A stretch of DNA of 64,000 nt from Acetivibrio cellulolyticus CD2 (GCF_000179595.2 NZ_JH556659.1:1282731-1346730); one strand, 5' to 3'. Shown: positions 9,043 to 18,680, counted from the first letter of the stretch. A program made the numbers and translations. The notes: generated by a model from the letters alone, not told the origin.

Positions 9043-10218
9043 ATGAAAAGGTTATTATTAGTACTTACTATACTGGCAAATATGTTTTTAGGCGGATGTA
9101 TATCGGAAGAATTGACTGATATTGGGATAGCCGTTTCTGTAGGAATTGATAAGTCGGAGGATGGTTATTTAGTTACTTATCAAGTAATGAATCCAAAAGC
9201 AATTTCATCAAAGGCTCCCAATGAGGCGCCTGTTGTTTTATATACAGAAAGTGGAAAAGATCTGTTTCAGATAAAGAGGAAGATTACGCAGCAATCTCCA
9301 AGAAAAATGTACCATTCGCACTTGAGAACTGTTATTTTTAGTGAAGAAATTGCAAAAGAAGGTATCAAAGACATGATGGACTTTTTTGTCCGTGGACACG
9401 AATACCGTACTGACTTTTATTTTCTTATAGCAAAAGGAACAACCGCACATAATATTTTGAAAGTCATAACGCCTTTTGAATCGGTACCACAAATGGAAGT
9501 ATACAATGCTCTTGAAAGATCTCAGAAAAATTGGGCACCAACAAAAACCATTAAAATTTATGAACTTATCAACAAGATTATTTCTGACGGAGATAACCCG
9601 GTAATACCTGGTGTTGAGATTATTGACCCCAAAGATAAGTCCGATTCCAATGACAACTTAAAACTGAGCGATGCTACTAAATTAAGGGTAACAAGCTTGG
9701 GTGCATTTAAAAAGGATAAGTTTGTAGGCTGGCTGACTGAGGATGAAAGCAGGGGTTACAACTATATTGTTGGAAATGTGGAAAGTACAGCAGGATATGC
9801 TGTATATGAAGAAAACCGTATATCTGCTGAGGTCTTTAATGTGAAAATGAAAAGAAAAGTTTATATATTAAATGGTAAACCAGCTATAAATGTTGAAATT
9901 AATTGGATACAGGATATTTCTGCCATCACAGGTGATTTAGATATAACAGACGAAGATGTTATTGAAAAATTTAATGTTAAGGCTGAAGAAAAATTGACAA
10001 ATCTTTGCAAAGATGTATTAAAAGCGGCGAAAGAGGATTTTAGAACAGATATCTTCGGCTTTGGTGAAGATATACACAGAGCTTATCCAAAACTATGGAA
10101 GGATATGAAGGATGATTGGAATAACGAATTTACTGAGCTTCCGGTAAGTTTTAAGGTAAAAGTCAAGTTGAATAATTTGGGAGCTAGCACTAAATCTGTT
10201 TTTTCGAAAGGAGATTGA
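9043..10218 (+). CDS. gerC: Ger(x)C family spore germination lipoprotein, copy 2
   Basis: 391 residues with the same lipobox LGGC. This is the intact operon copy: it starts 6 bp after gerA and is followed by a small membrane protein and gerB. The near-identity to copy 1 in the first 235 residues includes silent positions, pointing to recent duplication or gene conversion. Residues 236-335 diverge (for example ISAEVFNVKMKRKV here against ISFEVVKADEKRKV). The role is the lipoprotein subunit of the germinant receptor. Confidence 0.92.
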   Translation: MKRLLLVLTILANMFLGGCISEELTDIGIAVSVGIDKSEDGYLVTYQVMNPKAISSKAPNEAPVVLYTESGKDLFQIKRKITQQSPRKMYHSHLRTVIFSEEIAKEGIKDMMDFFVRGHEYRTDFYFLIAKGTTAHNILKVITPFESVPQMEVYNALERSQKNWAPTKTIKIYELINKIISDGDNPVIPGVEIIDPKDKSDSNDNLKLSDATKLRVTSLGAFKKDKFVGWLTEDESRGYNYIVGNVESTAGYAVYEENRISAEVFNVKMKRKVYILNGKPAINVEINWIQDISAITGDLDITDEDVIEKFNVKAEEKLTNLCKDVLKAAKEDFRTDIFGFGEDIHRAYPKLWKDMKDDWNNEFTELPVSFKVKVKLNNLGASTKSVFSKGD

Positions 10219-10220
10219 AA

Positions 10221-10460
10221 GTGAATATTGTAACTATCTTGGCAGTATTGGTTTTTGCTGTAATATTGTCTTTCATAGAAGTGCCTAAAATGCTTAAAAA
10301 CAAATCCTACAGAGAGTTTTGGAGTTTTTCAATTTTGCTGCTTTTGGGTGTTACTCTGACCATTCTAAAAAGTCTGGGTGTGCCGTTGTCCAACCCATCC
10401 GACTGGGTAGCATGGGTATTTTCACCGGTATCGGATTTGATAAAGCCGATTTATAAATAG
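10221..10460 (+). CDS. small two-helix membrane protein of the ger operon
   Basis: 79 residues with two predicted membrane helices (TILAVLVFAVILSFIEV and FWSFSILLLLGVTLTILKSL). The GTG at 10221 has AGGAG 7 nt upstream, inside the end of gerC, so it is probably translationally coupled. Small membrane proteins of this kind occur in ger operons and may act as a D-type accessory subunit; that role is inferred from context only. After gerC copy 1 only the first bases of this gene (AAAGTG) remain, marking the duplication edge. Confidence 0.75.
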   Translation: MNIVTILAVLVFAVILSFIEVPKMLKNKSYREFWSFSILLLLGVTLTILKSLGVPLSNPSDWVAWVFSPVSDLIKPIYK

Positions 10461-10479
10461 ATATGAAGGGATATTACAG

Positions 10480-11595
10480 ATGAATAAAATTATAATATCA
10501 AGCCGCCAATTGGGGATTTTACTGTCAGGTGTTATGTTTGGTTCTGCTCCACTTTTAATTTCATCGAGTGTTGCAGCTTTGGCAGGGCCTGATTCATGGA
10601 TATCTATAATTATTGCAACCGTTGTTGGATTGCTTGTTGTTTGGATCAATACTATTCTAGCTCAATTGCATCCTGGGAAAACAATTTTAGAGGTTATACA
10701 GATAGTATTGGGTAAATGGCTTGGCGGTTTTATGGCTGTTTGCTTTGTCTTAATAACCTTTATCACAGGAACTCAAGTTGCATGGTATGTGGGAGACTTT
10801 TTTACAACAATGTATATGGCAGGAACATCGAGTTATTATATAAATATTTTATTTGTAGCTGTATTGGCAATTGCACTACTATATGGTTTGGAAGCAATGT
10901 TTAGGGCAACTGAAATTATTTTTATGCTTGGTTTTCCACTCATGACTATATCTCTGATTATGCTTGCTCCTCAAGTTAAAGTAGATAACCTGTTGCCAAT
11001 TATGGAAAATGGAATAGGTCCTGCAATTAAGGGTGTAATTCCAATTATGAGCTTTGTTATCATGCCAATTATATTGTTAAATATGGTTTTTCCAGCTAAT
11101 ATAGTGGATTTCAAAAAGGCCAAAAAAGCAATGTTTGTAGGTTATTTTTTGGGGATAATTGTTTCGGCTTTTGCAATTATGTTTTGTGTTTTAGTCTTAG
11201 GTAGCACTGTTACTGCAAATTTACGTTTTCCGCTGTTCACGGTAACAAAGGAAATCAATGTAGGTACTATATTTTCAAGAGTTGAGGCCTTAGTTGTATT
11301 TGTCTGGATTGTAACTAATTTTATTTCTACTTATGCTTTTTTATATGCAAGTATTAAAGGGTTATCCCAACTTTTAAAGCTTAAGGATTATAAAACACTG
11401 GTTTTGCCTTTTTGTTTAATTGTAGCTGTCTACTCAGGAATTATATATGATAATGTTCCATATGAGATAAGGTGGGACAGTGAGGTTTGGACTCCTGTGT
11501 CGTTTACTTTTGGCCTTTTTCTGCCGTTATTGCTGCTGATTGTTTCTTTGATAAGAAAAAAGTTTAATAAGCAGCAAGAAGGTTGTAGTAGATAG
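10480..11595 (+). CDS. gerB: GerB family germinant receptor permease, paralogue 1
   Basis: 371 residues with about ten hydrophobic helices, the size and layout of the endospore germination permease family (amino acid/polyamine permease-like fold). This B subunit forms the membrane part of the nutrient germinant receptor and binds small-molecule germinants in studied homologues. It follows the small membrane protein by 19 bp. A second B paralogue of equal length follows at 11689, with about half of its residues identical by eye and the same start MNKIxIS. Confidence 0.9.
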   Translation: MNKIIISSRQLGILLSGVMFGSAPLLISSSVAALAGPDSWISIIIATVVGLLVVWINTILAQLHPGKTILEVIQIVLGKWLGGFMAVCFVLITFITGTQVAWYVGDFFTTMYMAGTSSYYINILFVAVLAIALLYGLEAMFRATEIIFMLGFPLMTISLIMLAPQVKVDNLLPIMENGIGPAIKGVIPIMSFVIMPIILLNMVFPANIVDFKKAKKAMFVGYFLGIIVSAFAIMFCVLVLGSTVTANLRFPLFTVTKEINVGTIFSRVEALVVFVWIVTNFISTYAFLYASIKGLSQLLKLKDYKTLVLPFCLIVAVYSGIIYDNVPYEIRWDSEVWTPVSFTFGLFLPLLLLIVSLIRKKFNKQQEGCSR

Positions 11596-11688
11596 CTTTA
11601 TATGAAAATTGTTCAGATAAGACCGCTAATTGTCAAGAAAAGGTGCAAAGTGTATTGGTTTTGAACACAGTGAAAGGGTGAGTCATGA

Positions 11689-12804
11689 ATGAATAAAATT
11701 AAAATATCAAACCATCAATTAGCAATTCTAGAGTCTATTATAGTAGTTGGTGCTACACCACTTATAATTCCGTCCCTTGTTGCATCTGTAGCGGGAAAGG
11801 ATTCCTTGATTTCTGTAATTATTGCAATTGCAGTAGGATTGCCGATTGTTTGGATTTATACTTACTTAGCAGGATTATATCCGGAAAAAACTTTTGTAGA
11901 GATTATGCAACTATTGCTTGGCAAATGGTTTGGAGGTTTTATAGCACTTAATTTTGTCTTTATAGCACTATTGTCAGCTGCTCATCTTATATGGTACATA
12001 GGCGATTTTTTTACAACTGTGTATATGACTGGAATATCTAGTTATTATATTAATATTTTATTTATAGTTGTTATGGCAATTGCTCTTATATATGGTCTAG
12101 AAGTTATAGCCAGGGTTAGAGAGATACTATTTTTATTTACTTTTCCTCTCTTTATTGTAGTTATATTATTTATTATTCCAAAGTATAAAATTGATAACTT
12201 ATTACCAGCTTTGGAAAATGGCATAGTTCCTGCAGTTAAAGGCATATTCCCAATACTGAATAGTACTGTTTTTCCTAGCTTGTTTTTATTGATGATTTTT
12301 CCCGCTAACATCAAAAATATAAAGGCAGCAAAAAAATCAATTTTTAAAGGTTATCTGTTAGGAATGTTTGAATTACTTGGTATCATTATGATGTGTCTTT
12401 TAGTTATGGGAGGTGAACTTACTGCAAACTTGCGATATCCACTTTTTACCGTTACAAAGGAAATAGATGTTGGCACGATATTTTCACGGCTTGAAGCCTT
12501 AATCGTAATTGTCTGGTTGGCTGTTGGTTTTTATGCGGCACTTATTGGTTTTTATGCCGGGGCTTTTGGTTTATCACAGGTTTTAAAACTTAAGGATTAT
12601 AAGAAAATTGTTCTGCCGCTATTATTAATAGTAGCTGTTTATTCAGGGTTTATATATAAGAATGTACCTTATCAAATCAATTATGACCAGCTGGTTAGGA
12701 CTCCTTCTTCCATAGCTTTCGGGTTTGTTCTGCCCGTAGTGCTGTTGATTATTGCATTAATAAGGAAAAAGCTAGAAACTAAAAAAGCATCCAATAAAAA
12801 ATAA
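11689..12804 (+). CDS. gerB: GerB family germinant receptor permease, paralogue 2
   Basis: 371 residues, a multi-helix membrane protein aligned end to end with the preceding gerB. Shared stretches include SSYYINILF, NLRFPLFTVTKEI against NLRYPLFTVTKEI, and GTIFSR. It probably gives the receptor an alternative B subunit with another germinant specificity. The start at 11689 follows GAAAGGGTG; an ATG four bases earlier gives only ATG-AAT-GAA-TAA. A 93-bp gap separates it from gerB 1. A long inverted repeat follows the stop codon. Confidence 0.9.
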   Translation: MNKIKISNHQLAILESIIVVGATPLIIPSLVASVAGKDSLISVIIAIAVGLPIVWIYTYLAGLYPEKTFVEIMQLLLGKWFGGFIALNFVFIALLSAAHLIWYIGDFFTTVYMTGISSYYINILFIVVMAIALIYGLEVIARVREILFLFTFPLFIVVILFIIPKYKIDNLLPALENGIVPAVKGIFPILNSTVFPSLFLLMIFPANIKNIKAAKKSIFKGYLLGMFELLGIIMMCLLVMGGELTANLRYPLFTVTKEIDVGTIFSRLEALIVIVWLAVGFYAALIGFYAGAFGLSQVLKLKDYKKIVLPLLLIVAVYSGFIYKNVPYQINYDQLVRTPSSIAFGFVLPVVLLIIALIRKKLETKKASNKK

Positions 12805-12872
12805 CTTCCGCTATAATTTTGCTACAACACGCATGCTTTGCATGAGTGCCGCGCAAAAAAGTGGAAGTTATT
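12800..12872. terminator. long stem-loop after the ger operon
   Basis: A perfect 10-bp inverted repeat (AATAACTTCC / GGAAGTTATT) encloses a smaller hairpin (GCATGC-TTT-GCATG). Its position between the ger operon and a minus-strand gene suggests a terminator for both, though the T-run is poor. Confidence 0.5.
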
Positions 12873-12967
12873 ATTCATTCATGCCTTAATACAATTAGAA
12901 TAGCAACGAAACTGTTAAAAACGTGGAGTTACTTCTGGATATATGTGGAACAAATGTCCTGGGGTTT

Positions 12968-13123
12968 TTATTCCGTGGGTTTTGCTTTTTCATGTCCATA
13001 CTTTGCCTTACCTTGAATTTCCGGAACAGGCGGTAAATCGTTTTTGGGTATGTGCAATTTGTGGTTACTTTCTGTACCATGCGGTTCCTTTGGGTCAGGC
13101 CTTCTCATACCAGCTTTAGCCAT
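12968..13123 (-). CDS. 51-residue conserved-looking small protein
   Basis: This gene is short but well supported. ATG at 13123 is preceded by GAGGAGT with an 8-nt spacer, and the frame runs 51 codons to TAA. The product is basic and Pro/Lys/His-rich, beginning MAKAGMRRPDPKEPHGTESN, with no hydrophobic segment and no Cys. From memory, proteins with this start occur in other clostridia, but no family name can be given. Neighbouring germination genes make a spore role conceivable, with no direct evidence. Confidence 0.65.
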   Translation of the reverse strand: MAKAGMRRPDPKEPHGTESNHKLHIPKNDLPPVPEIQGKAKYGHEKAKPTE

Positions 13124-13478
13124 TTTTTTCACTCCTCATAAAAATCAACTATTTGTTGTAAAATAGTTTTCCATATCTAAAAAAATATATTCTTCATCTC
13201 TAAAAAAGGATGGGGTTTCTAAATATTTCAGCTACTCCGTAACTATTTTGTAACCTAGAAATTTTTGGTGGGATTTATAATTATGTTGTTCAATATTTTT
13301 ATTGTTTTTATCTTTCAACTAGTAGTTAGTCCGGGGTAAGTGTGGTATAATAAAAAAATGTTTATTGCAAGATATAATAAGTTTGGATAGGAAGCCAAAT
13401 TATGAACTTTTGACTCAAGAAATTTGCGAAGCCAATATTTGTTATTACCAATACTGCATTTACAGGAGGAAGTCATAT
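13124..13478. other. intergenic region with the promoter side of the TPR gene
   Basis: AT-rich sequence between the divergent small gene and the TPR gene. TATAAT at 13347 may be a -10 element. The reading frame upstream of 13479 is open back to 13365 but lacks a ribosome site. A partial copy of the ATTTGCGAAGC repeat lies near 13421. Confidence 0.4.
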
Positions 13479-14264
13479 ATGTTTGGACAAATGAAAGCCG
13501 AAATTTTGTTTTCGAAAGCTCAGAAGCTTGTAAATCAAGAAAAGTTTGATGAGGCAATTGATTTATTTGATAAGGCCATAGCATTAAACGAAAAGGATAG
13601 TGCTGTATATATCCATAAAGCTCTTGTTATATCAGGAAAAGATCGTTACACTGAGGCGGTTGAACTTGCAGAAAAAGCAATTTCTTTAAAGCCTGACAGC
13701 CCTGTATATCATGCGTTTTTGGGAATGATACATTATGATAACGAAAACTATGTGGAAGCTTTAAAGTATTTTAAAAAGTCGAATGAAATGGATTCTGAGA
13801 ATGCGCAGACTTTGTGCCTGGAGAAGGTCGCAAATATTGCTTTAGGTGAGATTGAAGAGCCGATTTCCGTGTTGAAAAAGAAAATTCTTCTTACTAATTC
13901 AGAATGCAAAAGCAGGCTGCTGGTTTTACTTGAAAGAAAGCTTTTAGAGCAGGATGACAATGACGAATATAATGTTTTAGCCAAAAAACATTTTGAGAAT
14001 GAGACATTGACTATGTCAATTCTATTTGGAATTATGTATTTTGAAATGAAAGAGTATCAAAAAGCAGAAAATAACCTTTTGGCATCATTGGAAACTACAC
14101 CAGGTGTTATTAATTATTATTATCTGGGGTTGTGCAATATTAAAAAATGCGATTATAAGAAAGCTCAATACTGGTTTAAAAAGGCCATGGCCTTTAAGAG
14201 TATTTTCAATATGAAGCAGCGTTTTGATTATTTGTTTGAGGAATTTGCGAAGCAAATGTCCTAA
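13479..14264 (+). CDS. tetratricopeptide repeat protein
   Basis: 261 residues made largely of TPR-type helical pairs: FSKAQKLVNQEKFDEAIDLF, then AVYIHKALVISGKDRYTEAV, then VYHAFLGMIHYDNENYVEAL, with further degenerate repeats near the C-terminus. No signal peptide is seen, so it is probably a cytoplasmic protein-interaction scaffold of unknown partner. AGGAGG 9 nt before ATG 13479 fixes the start; an upstream in-frame extension is not used. The last residues (EEFAKQMS) are encoded by a dispersed 30-bp repeat, so the repeat seems to have supplied the gene's end. Confidence 0.85.
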   Translation: MFGQMKAEILFSKAQKLVNQEKFDEAIDLFDKAIALNEKDSAVYIHKALVISGKDRYTEAVELAEKAISLKPDSPVYHAFLGMIHYDNENYVEALKYFKKSNEMDSENAQTLCLEKVANIALGEIEEPISVLKKKILLTNSECKSRLLVLLERKLLEQDDNDEYNVLAKKHFENETLTMSILFGIMYFEMKEYQKAENNLLASLETTPGVINYYYLGLCNIKKCDYKKAQYWFKKAMAFKSIFNMKQRFDYLFEEFAKQMS

Positions 14265-14330
14265 AATCGAGGGGACTAAATGTCCACGAGATTTTGTCTG
14301 GAGGAATTTGCGAAGCAAATGTCCTAAAAT
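14238..14330. repeat. two direct copies of a dispersed palindromic repeat
   Basis: Two identical 30-bp copies (14238-14267 and 14301-14330) share GAGGAATTTGCGAAGCAAAT and continue GTCCTAAAAT. The core is a hairpin, ATTTGC-GAA-GCAAAT. A second hairpin (GGGGACTAAATGTCC) and TCCACGAGATTTTG lie between them. Related copies occur at 23799-23889 and, inverted, at 51280-51329. Confidence 0.8.
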
Positions 14331-14350
14331 GACTGTAAAGGAGCAGTGTG

Positions 14351-14854
14351 ATGTTTTTACTTTTCGGATGGGGAAAGCAAACCATAAAAAGTCATGGTCC
14401 GGTGTTTAGAAGTCACTGCGACCGTTGTAATAATGAAGAGTTATGGCAATTGTATACAAGGAGAACGTGGTTTACTTTGTTCTTTATACCTGTAATTCCG
14501 TATTCGACTGAACACCTGGTAGTTTGCCCGGTTTGCTCGTATGGTGCAGTGATAACCAGTACTAAGTTTGAAGAGTTGAAGGCTGTTGCGGAGTGCAATA
14601 TGGATTTGGTAAACAAAAAGATTACTGAAGATGAGCATAGGAATAGGATAGGTCATTTAATGCAGGAAAAAAACAACAAGCATATTGCAAATAACAGTTA
14701 TGAGTTATCTGGAAAGACTGAAACACAGATCAATTATTTAAGGCAGATGGAAGAATTAAGACGTGCTAAAGAAGAAGCTGCACATCTTGATAACAATCAG
14801 TCTGTAGAAAGCAACATTGATGATAGAAAGAATAATAGCGGTCAAATTCAATAA
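14351..14854 (+). CDS. zinc-ribbon protein
   Basis: 167 residues. The N-terminal 75 residues hold two Cys pairs (CDRC near 22 and CPVC near 59) separated by hydrophobic sequence (TLFFIPVIPY), the pattern of small zinc-ribbon proteins in Firmicutes. The rest is charged and helical. ATG 14351 lies 7 nt after AAAGGAG; an alternative GTG at 14348 is closer than usual. Function is unknown. It sits directly after a dispersed repeat pair and seems to be a single-gene unit. Confidence 0.75.
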   Translation: MFLLFGWGKQTIKSHGPVFRSHCDRCNNEELWQLYTRRTWFTLFFIPVIPYSTEHLVVCPVCSYGAVITSTKFEELKAVAECNMDLVNKKITEDEHRNRIGHLMQEKNNKHIANNSYELSGKTETQINYLRQMEELRRAKEEAAHLDNNQSVESNIDDRKNNSGQIQ

Positions 14855-15184
14855 ATAGCTATGGTTTTTAAATCATAGCTATTTGTAAAAATCAGAACAC
14901 TTTTCTGGAAATTATTTTAGATGTCCTAATATTTCCCTTCAGAGATAAAAAATTTATTGAAATAGTTTTTTCTACACAGTAACTCTTTTCTTGGTTTTAT
15001 TATATATTAAGTATTACTTTAAAAAAACAGTATCACTGTAAATGAATTTAGGGGATAAAAGAAACATAAGTATTTAAATGATTGTAAAAGTTTAGAAGAG
15101 TCGGCAATTAAGTTGAAGTTTGTAGAAAAATGTGGTATATTGAACAAAAATATGTATGTATATGAAGGGAGGAAATTTTATCAA

Positions 15185-18100
15185 ATGTATAAAAGCAATA
15201 TGATGTATGAAACAGTATACAAATCCCTTTCGCTTAAGCATGCAATAATCTTTGTTTTTATTATAATGACTGTACTTCAAAGCACACCTGTTCTTGCCTA
15301 CAACATTATAGATTCAGAACAGGAAAACGATAAATCAACGATTAGAGTAATTAATGGACTTATAGATATAAATGATAACGTTGAAGATGATAGCTCAATG
15401 GACGAGGCTGGCAAAATTTTGACTAACCAATTGGGGCTTAATCGTATAAACGAGGATAGAAGAAAAAAAGGTTTGTCTGAATTCAGCTCAAAGGATGTTT
15501 GTAAATTTGGGGACGAAATTGTAAAAAAGGATACAGGCAGTACACCTTCAATAAAAGCGGGTATTTCGTTTGCTTCCAAGTACGAAGAGATTACGATGGA
15601 TTCTTTACCATCTTCTGTAGACAACAGCCAGCTTCAAGCTTTTCCCCCAATTGGCGACCAGGGACAATTAAATTCCTGCGTTTCCTATTCAACTACTTAC
15701 TATCAGATGACGCATATGTTTGGACTGGCTTTAGGGTGGGATGTCAAAAATGATACTGAAAATATAAGAAAGTTTTCACCTCAATGGACTTTCAATTTAA
15801 CAAATGCAGGAGAGAACTGCGTATATGGCCTTGACAGTACATTTTTGCTTTTCTCAAAATGCGGAGCAGCTTTATGGAACGAATTTCCCTACTACTCTAT
15901 GGATAGCAGTCAGCAAAACTACATGAGGTGGCCAACGGATGCTTCTGTTTGGAGAAACGCATTAAATTATAGGATTGAGGACTTTGGATATGTAAGAATA
16001 TGGGACGGTTCACAAACTCCGGTTAAGGATCCTCATGACCCTGATCTAAATAAAGTAAAACAGCTTTTGAATAACGGTTATGTTCTCACTTTCGAAACCA
16101 ATATATCGAAATGGAGATTCTCCCAAATTAGTGATGACAAGTCTATAAATGAAGATGATGCTTTTATAGGTGAGAATATTGCCCATATGACGGATATAGC
16201 TACAGTGAAAGTGGATGGCCATGCTATGACTTTGGTTGGGTATAATGATAACATATGGGTAGATATTAATAAGAACGGCTATGTTGAAGAGGGAGAGAAA
16301 GGAGCCTTTAAGATAGCAAATTCATGGGGGACATCAGAAGAACTTATATCGAGTGACGGCAATTTTTCATGGTATTCAAATGAAGGATTTATCTGGCTAT
16401 CATATGATGCCTTAAATAGTGTATCGTCTGTGCCGGATTGCCCTATTTCTGAACGTAGAAATGCAATTAATGGAGGAAATAAAGCTTACTGGATTTCTCC
16501 AAAGCAGGTATCTACTCCAAAGCTGTTGATAGAGTACACGTTGAATCATGCAAACAAGTATGAAATTGAGACTTTGTTTGGTTACTCAAATTACAATAAA
16601 AAAAGTCCTGATTCATTCATTGATCCTTACAATATTAATCTGCTAACTTCATCGCCTTCTATAAAATCAAGTTTTGATGGAACTTCTTATGCATGTGATG
16701 CAACTCTGGTGTTTGACATTAGTGAACTATACGACAGGTATGATAGTAAAAAAGGGAATTTATATATTACAGTGCGGGATAAAATTGAGGGCAATCCATG
16801 TACATTGAAGGATATAAAAATAATTGATAACGTTAGTGGGCATACATATAATTATGGTGGGAAACTTCCGGTAAGTTTTGATAACACTTCAATTACGATT
16901 GGACCTTTTAACTTTAAAAAGGAAGTATCATCTCTAAAAGGTTTTAAACTGAGTTCGTCAGATATGCAAACAAAGCGCAATTATCCGGCTGTTGCTTCAG
17001 CCGATAACATGGTTTATGTGATTGGTGGGATTGATGATATAGGTAATTTCTTGAATACTGTTGAAGTTTATAACCCTGAAACTGATACATGGACAAAAAA
17101 GGGTGATATGAACGGTGAACAATTTGATGTGCCTTATGCAGTTTCTGTTAATAACAGGATATTTGCAATAAGAAAGCTTTCTGATGGTGAAGGCGTAATT
17201 GAAGAATACAATAGTGATTGCGATAAATGGAAGGTTAAAAGCCAGATAAGTTATTGGGAGAGTATGGATGTAATACAAACAAACGAAAAAATCTACATTG
17301 TCGGAGCAAATGACATTTATTCTAATGAAGACGTAGTATTCAAAATTGATGAATATGACACTTCTACCAATACGGTATCAGAAGAAACCTATATGGAAAA
17401 AGGATGGATACCAATTTCTACAGCTGCTTTAGATGGTAAAATATATGTATTCGGTTGTAGGAGATATAATCCTCAAATAGCTTTACAGGTAGGGGATAGC
17501 CCTTATGAGTATGATATGAGATTAAGGGTCTATGATACACAGAATAATAGTTGGGATGTTGGTGAAGAGGTGGATTTTAATGCCAGTAGGGGTATTGTTG
17601 AGCTTAATGGCAAGTTCTATGGATTATATTATGATTTGAGTGAGAATGCGGTAAGAATTTGTGAATATGATACCGCAAGAAATATTACAACATTTCTCTC
17701 AGGTAATTGTATGAATAGGTCAAATTTTGGGTTATGCTCCTATAAAGACAGTATTATTCTTGTCGGGGGCAAAGCAAATACTTCTGCAACTGAGATAGAC
17801 AGCATTACAGATATTGTAGAAATAATTACTATTGACCCGAAAAAGATACCACCTGTTCTTGAACCGCCCGAAAATTTGATTTTAGCTGCAACCGGACCAA
17901 GAACTGCTACAGACCTTGGATTGGTAGACACAATCGGAAATTCTGATGTGATAGTTACAAATAATGCTCCAGAGGCGTTTCCGATTGGTACAACATATGT
18001 TCTTTGGAGGGCAGAGGATTCAGAAGGAAATATTACAAAGGCTATTCAAGAAGTTACTGTGGTTATTGATATGAATGAACCTGACTTGATCGTTCCTTCT

Positions 18101-18505
18101 GATATTGTCGTTGGAACAAATGCAGATAAAAAATATGTGAATATTGGAACAGCAACTGTTAGGAATGAAGTTGAAGTTACTATTATAAATGATGCTCCTC
18201 AAATATTCCCGATAGGAAAGACAATTGTAAATTGGACTGCTGTAGATAATTTTGGAAGGATGACTTGCGAACTCCAGACAGTAAACGTATATAAATATGG
18301 TGATGTGGATGGAAATGGCGTAGTAAATACAATAGATTTTGCATTTTTAAGGATATATTTACTGGGGCTTGTTTCTAAAATACCTGGAGAGCTTGGAAAA
18401 TATGCTGCGGATGTAGATGGAAGCTCAGATATTACTTCAGTAGATTTTGCTCTGATGAGGCAGTATTTGCTAGGGTATATAAATAAGTTTCCAATTGGGG
18501 ATTAA
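15185..18505 (+). CDS. dockerin-bearing papain-like cysteine peptidase with kelch and HYR modules
   Basis: 1106 residues. A hydrophobic signal segment lies at about 15-38 (cut near VLAYN). Residues 145-410 form a C1A papain-like peptidase: Gln159 and Cys165 in GDQGQLNSCVSYS (same Gln-to-Cys spacing as papain), His in VDGHAMTLVGYND, and Asn in KIANSWG. About 590-900 carries kelch-type repeats (VYVIGGIDDIG, VEVYNPETDTW, IILVGGKAN). Two HYR-like domains follow, then a type I dockerin with two calcium-loop segments (DVDGNGVVNTIDFAFLRIYL, DVDGSSDITSVDFALMRQYL). It is probably docked on the cellulosome and degrades or processes protein outside the cell. ATG 15185 follows AAGGGAGG by 12 nt. Confidence 0.88.
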   Translation: MYKSNMMYETVYKSLSLKHAIIFVFIIMTVLQSTPVLAYNIIDSEQENDKSTIRVINGLIDINDNVEDDSSMDEAGKILTNQLGLNRINEDRRKKGLSEFSSKDVCKFGDEIVKKDTGSTPSIKAGISFASKYEEITMDSLPSSVDNSQLQAFPPIGDQGQLNSCVSYSTTYYQMTHMFGLALGWDVKNDTENIRKFSPQWTFNLTNAGENCVYGLDSTFLLFSKCGAALWNEFPYYSMDSSQQNYMRWPTDASVWRNALNYRIEDFGYVRIWDGSQTPVKDPHDPDLNKVKQLLNNGYVLTFETNISKWRFSQISDDKSINEDDAFIGENIAHMTDIATVKVDGHAMTLVGYNDNIWVDINKNGYVEEGEKGAFKIANSWGTSEELISSDGNFSWYSNEGFIWLSYDALNSVSSVPDCPISERRNAINGGNKAYWISPKQVSTPKLLIEYTLNHANKYEIETLFGYSNYNKKSPDSFIDPYNINLLTSSPSIKSSFDGTSYACDATLVFDISELYDRYDSKKGNLYITVRDKIEGNPCTLKDIKIIDNVSGHTYNYGGKLPVSFDNTSITIGPFNFKKEVSSLKGFKLSSSDMQTKRNYPAVASADNMVYVIGGIDDIGNFLNTVEVYNPETDTWTKKGDMNGEQFDVPYAVSVNNRIFAIRKLSDGEGVIEEYNSDCDKWKVKSQISYWESMDVIQTNEKIYIVGANDIYSNEDVVFKIDEYDTSTNTVSEETYMEKGWIPISTAALDGKIYVFGCRRYNPQIALQVGDSPYEYDMRLRVYDTQNNSWDVGEEVDFNASRGIVELNGKFYGLYYDLSENAVRICEYDTARNITTFLSGNCMNRSNFGLCSYKDSIILVGGKANTSATEIDSITDIVEIITIDPKKIPPVLEPPENLILAATGPRTATDLGLVDTIGNSDVIVTNNAPEAFPIGTTYVLWRAEDSEGNITKAIQEVTVVIDMNEPDLIVPSDIVVGTNADKKYVNIGTATVRNEVEVTIINDAPQIFPIGKTIVNWTAVDNFGRMTCELQTVNVYKYGDVDGNGVVNTIDFAFLRIYLLGLVSKIPGELGKYAADVDGSSDITSVDFALMRQYLLGYINKFPIGD

Positions 18506-18680
18506 TAAAAAACTCATATTTGTTTTACATAAAAAACAGGTATTTTGCAAAAAGTGTAGAATATATAATTGATTATAATTATTATTTCTAACGCTTTTCT
18601 TTTTTTACTCAATTGTATATTTAGGCGGTTATAAATGGTAAATGGGTGTTTTGAATTTCTATCTCAGGAGGATAAAACCT

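Noticed and set aside
14224..14409. 61-codon frame with a doubled RNLRSKCPK peptide
   Set aside because: It is a read-through of the two direct repeat copies and overlaps the ends of two better supported genes.
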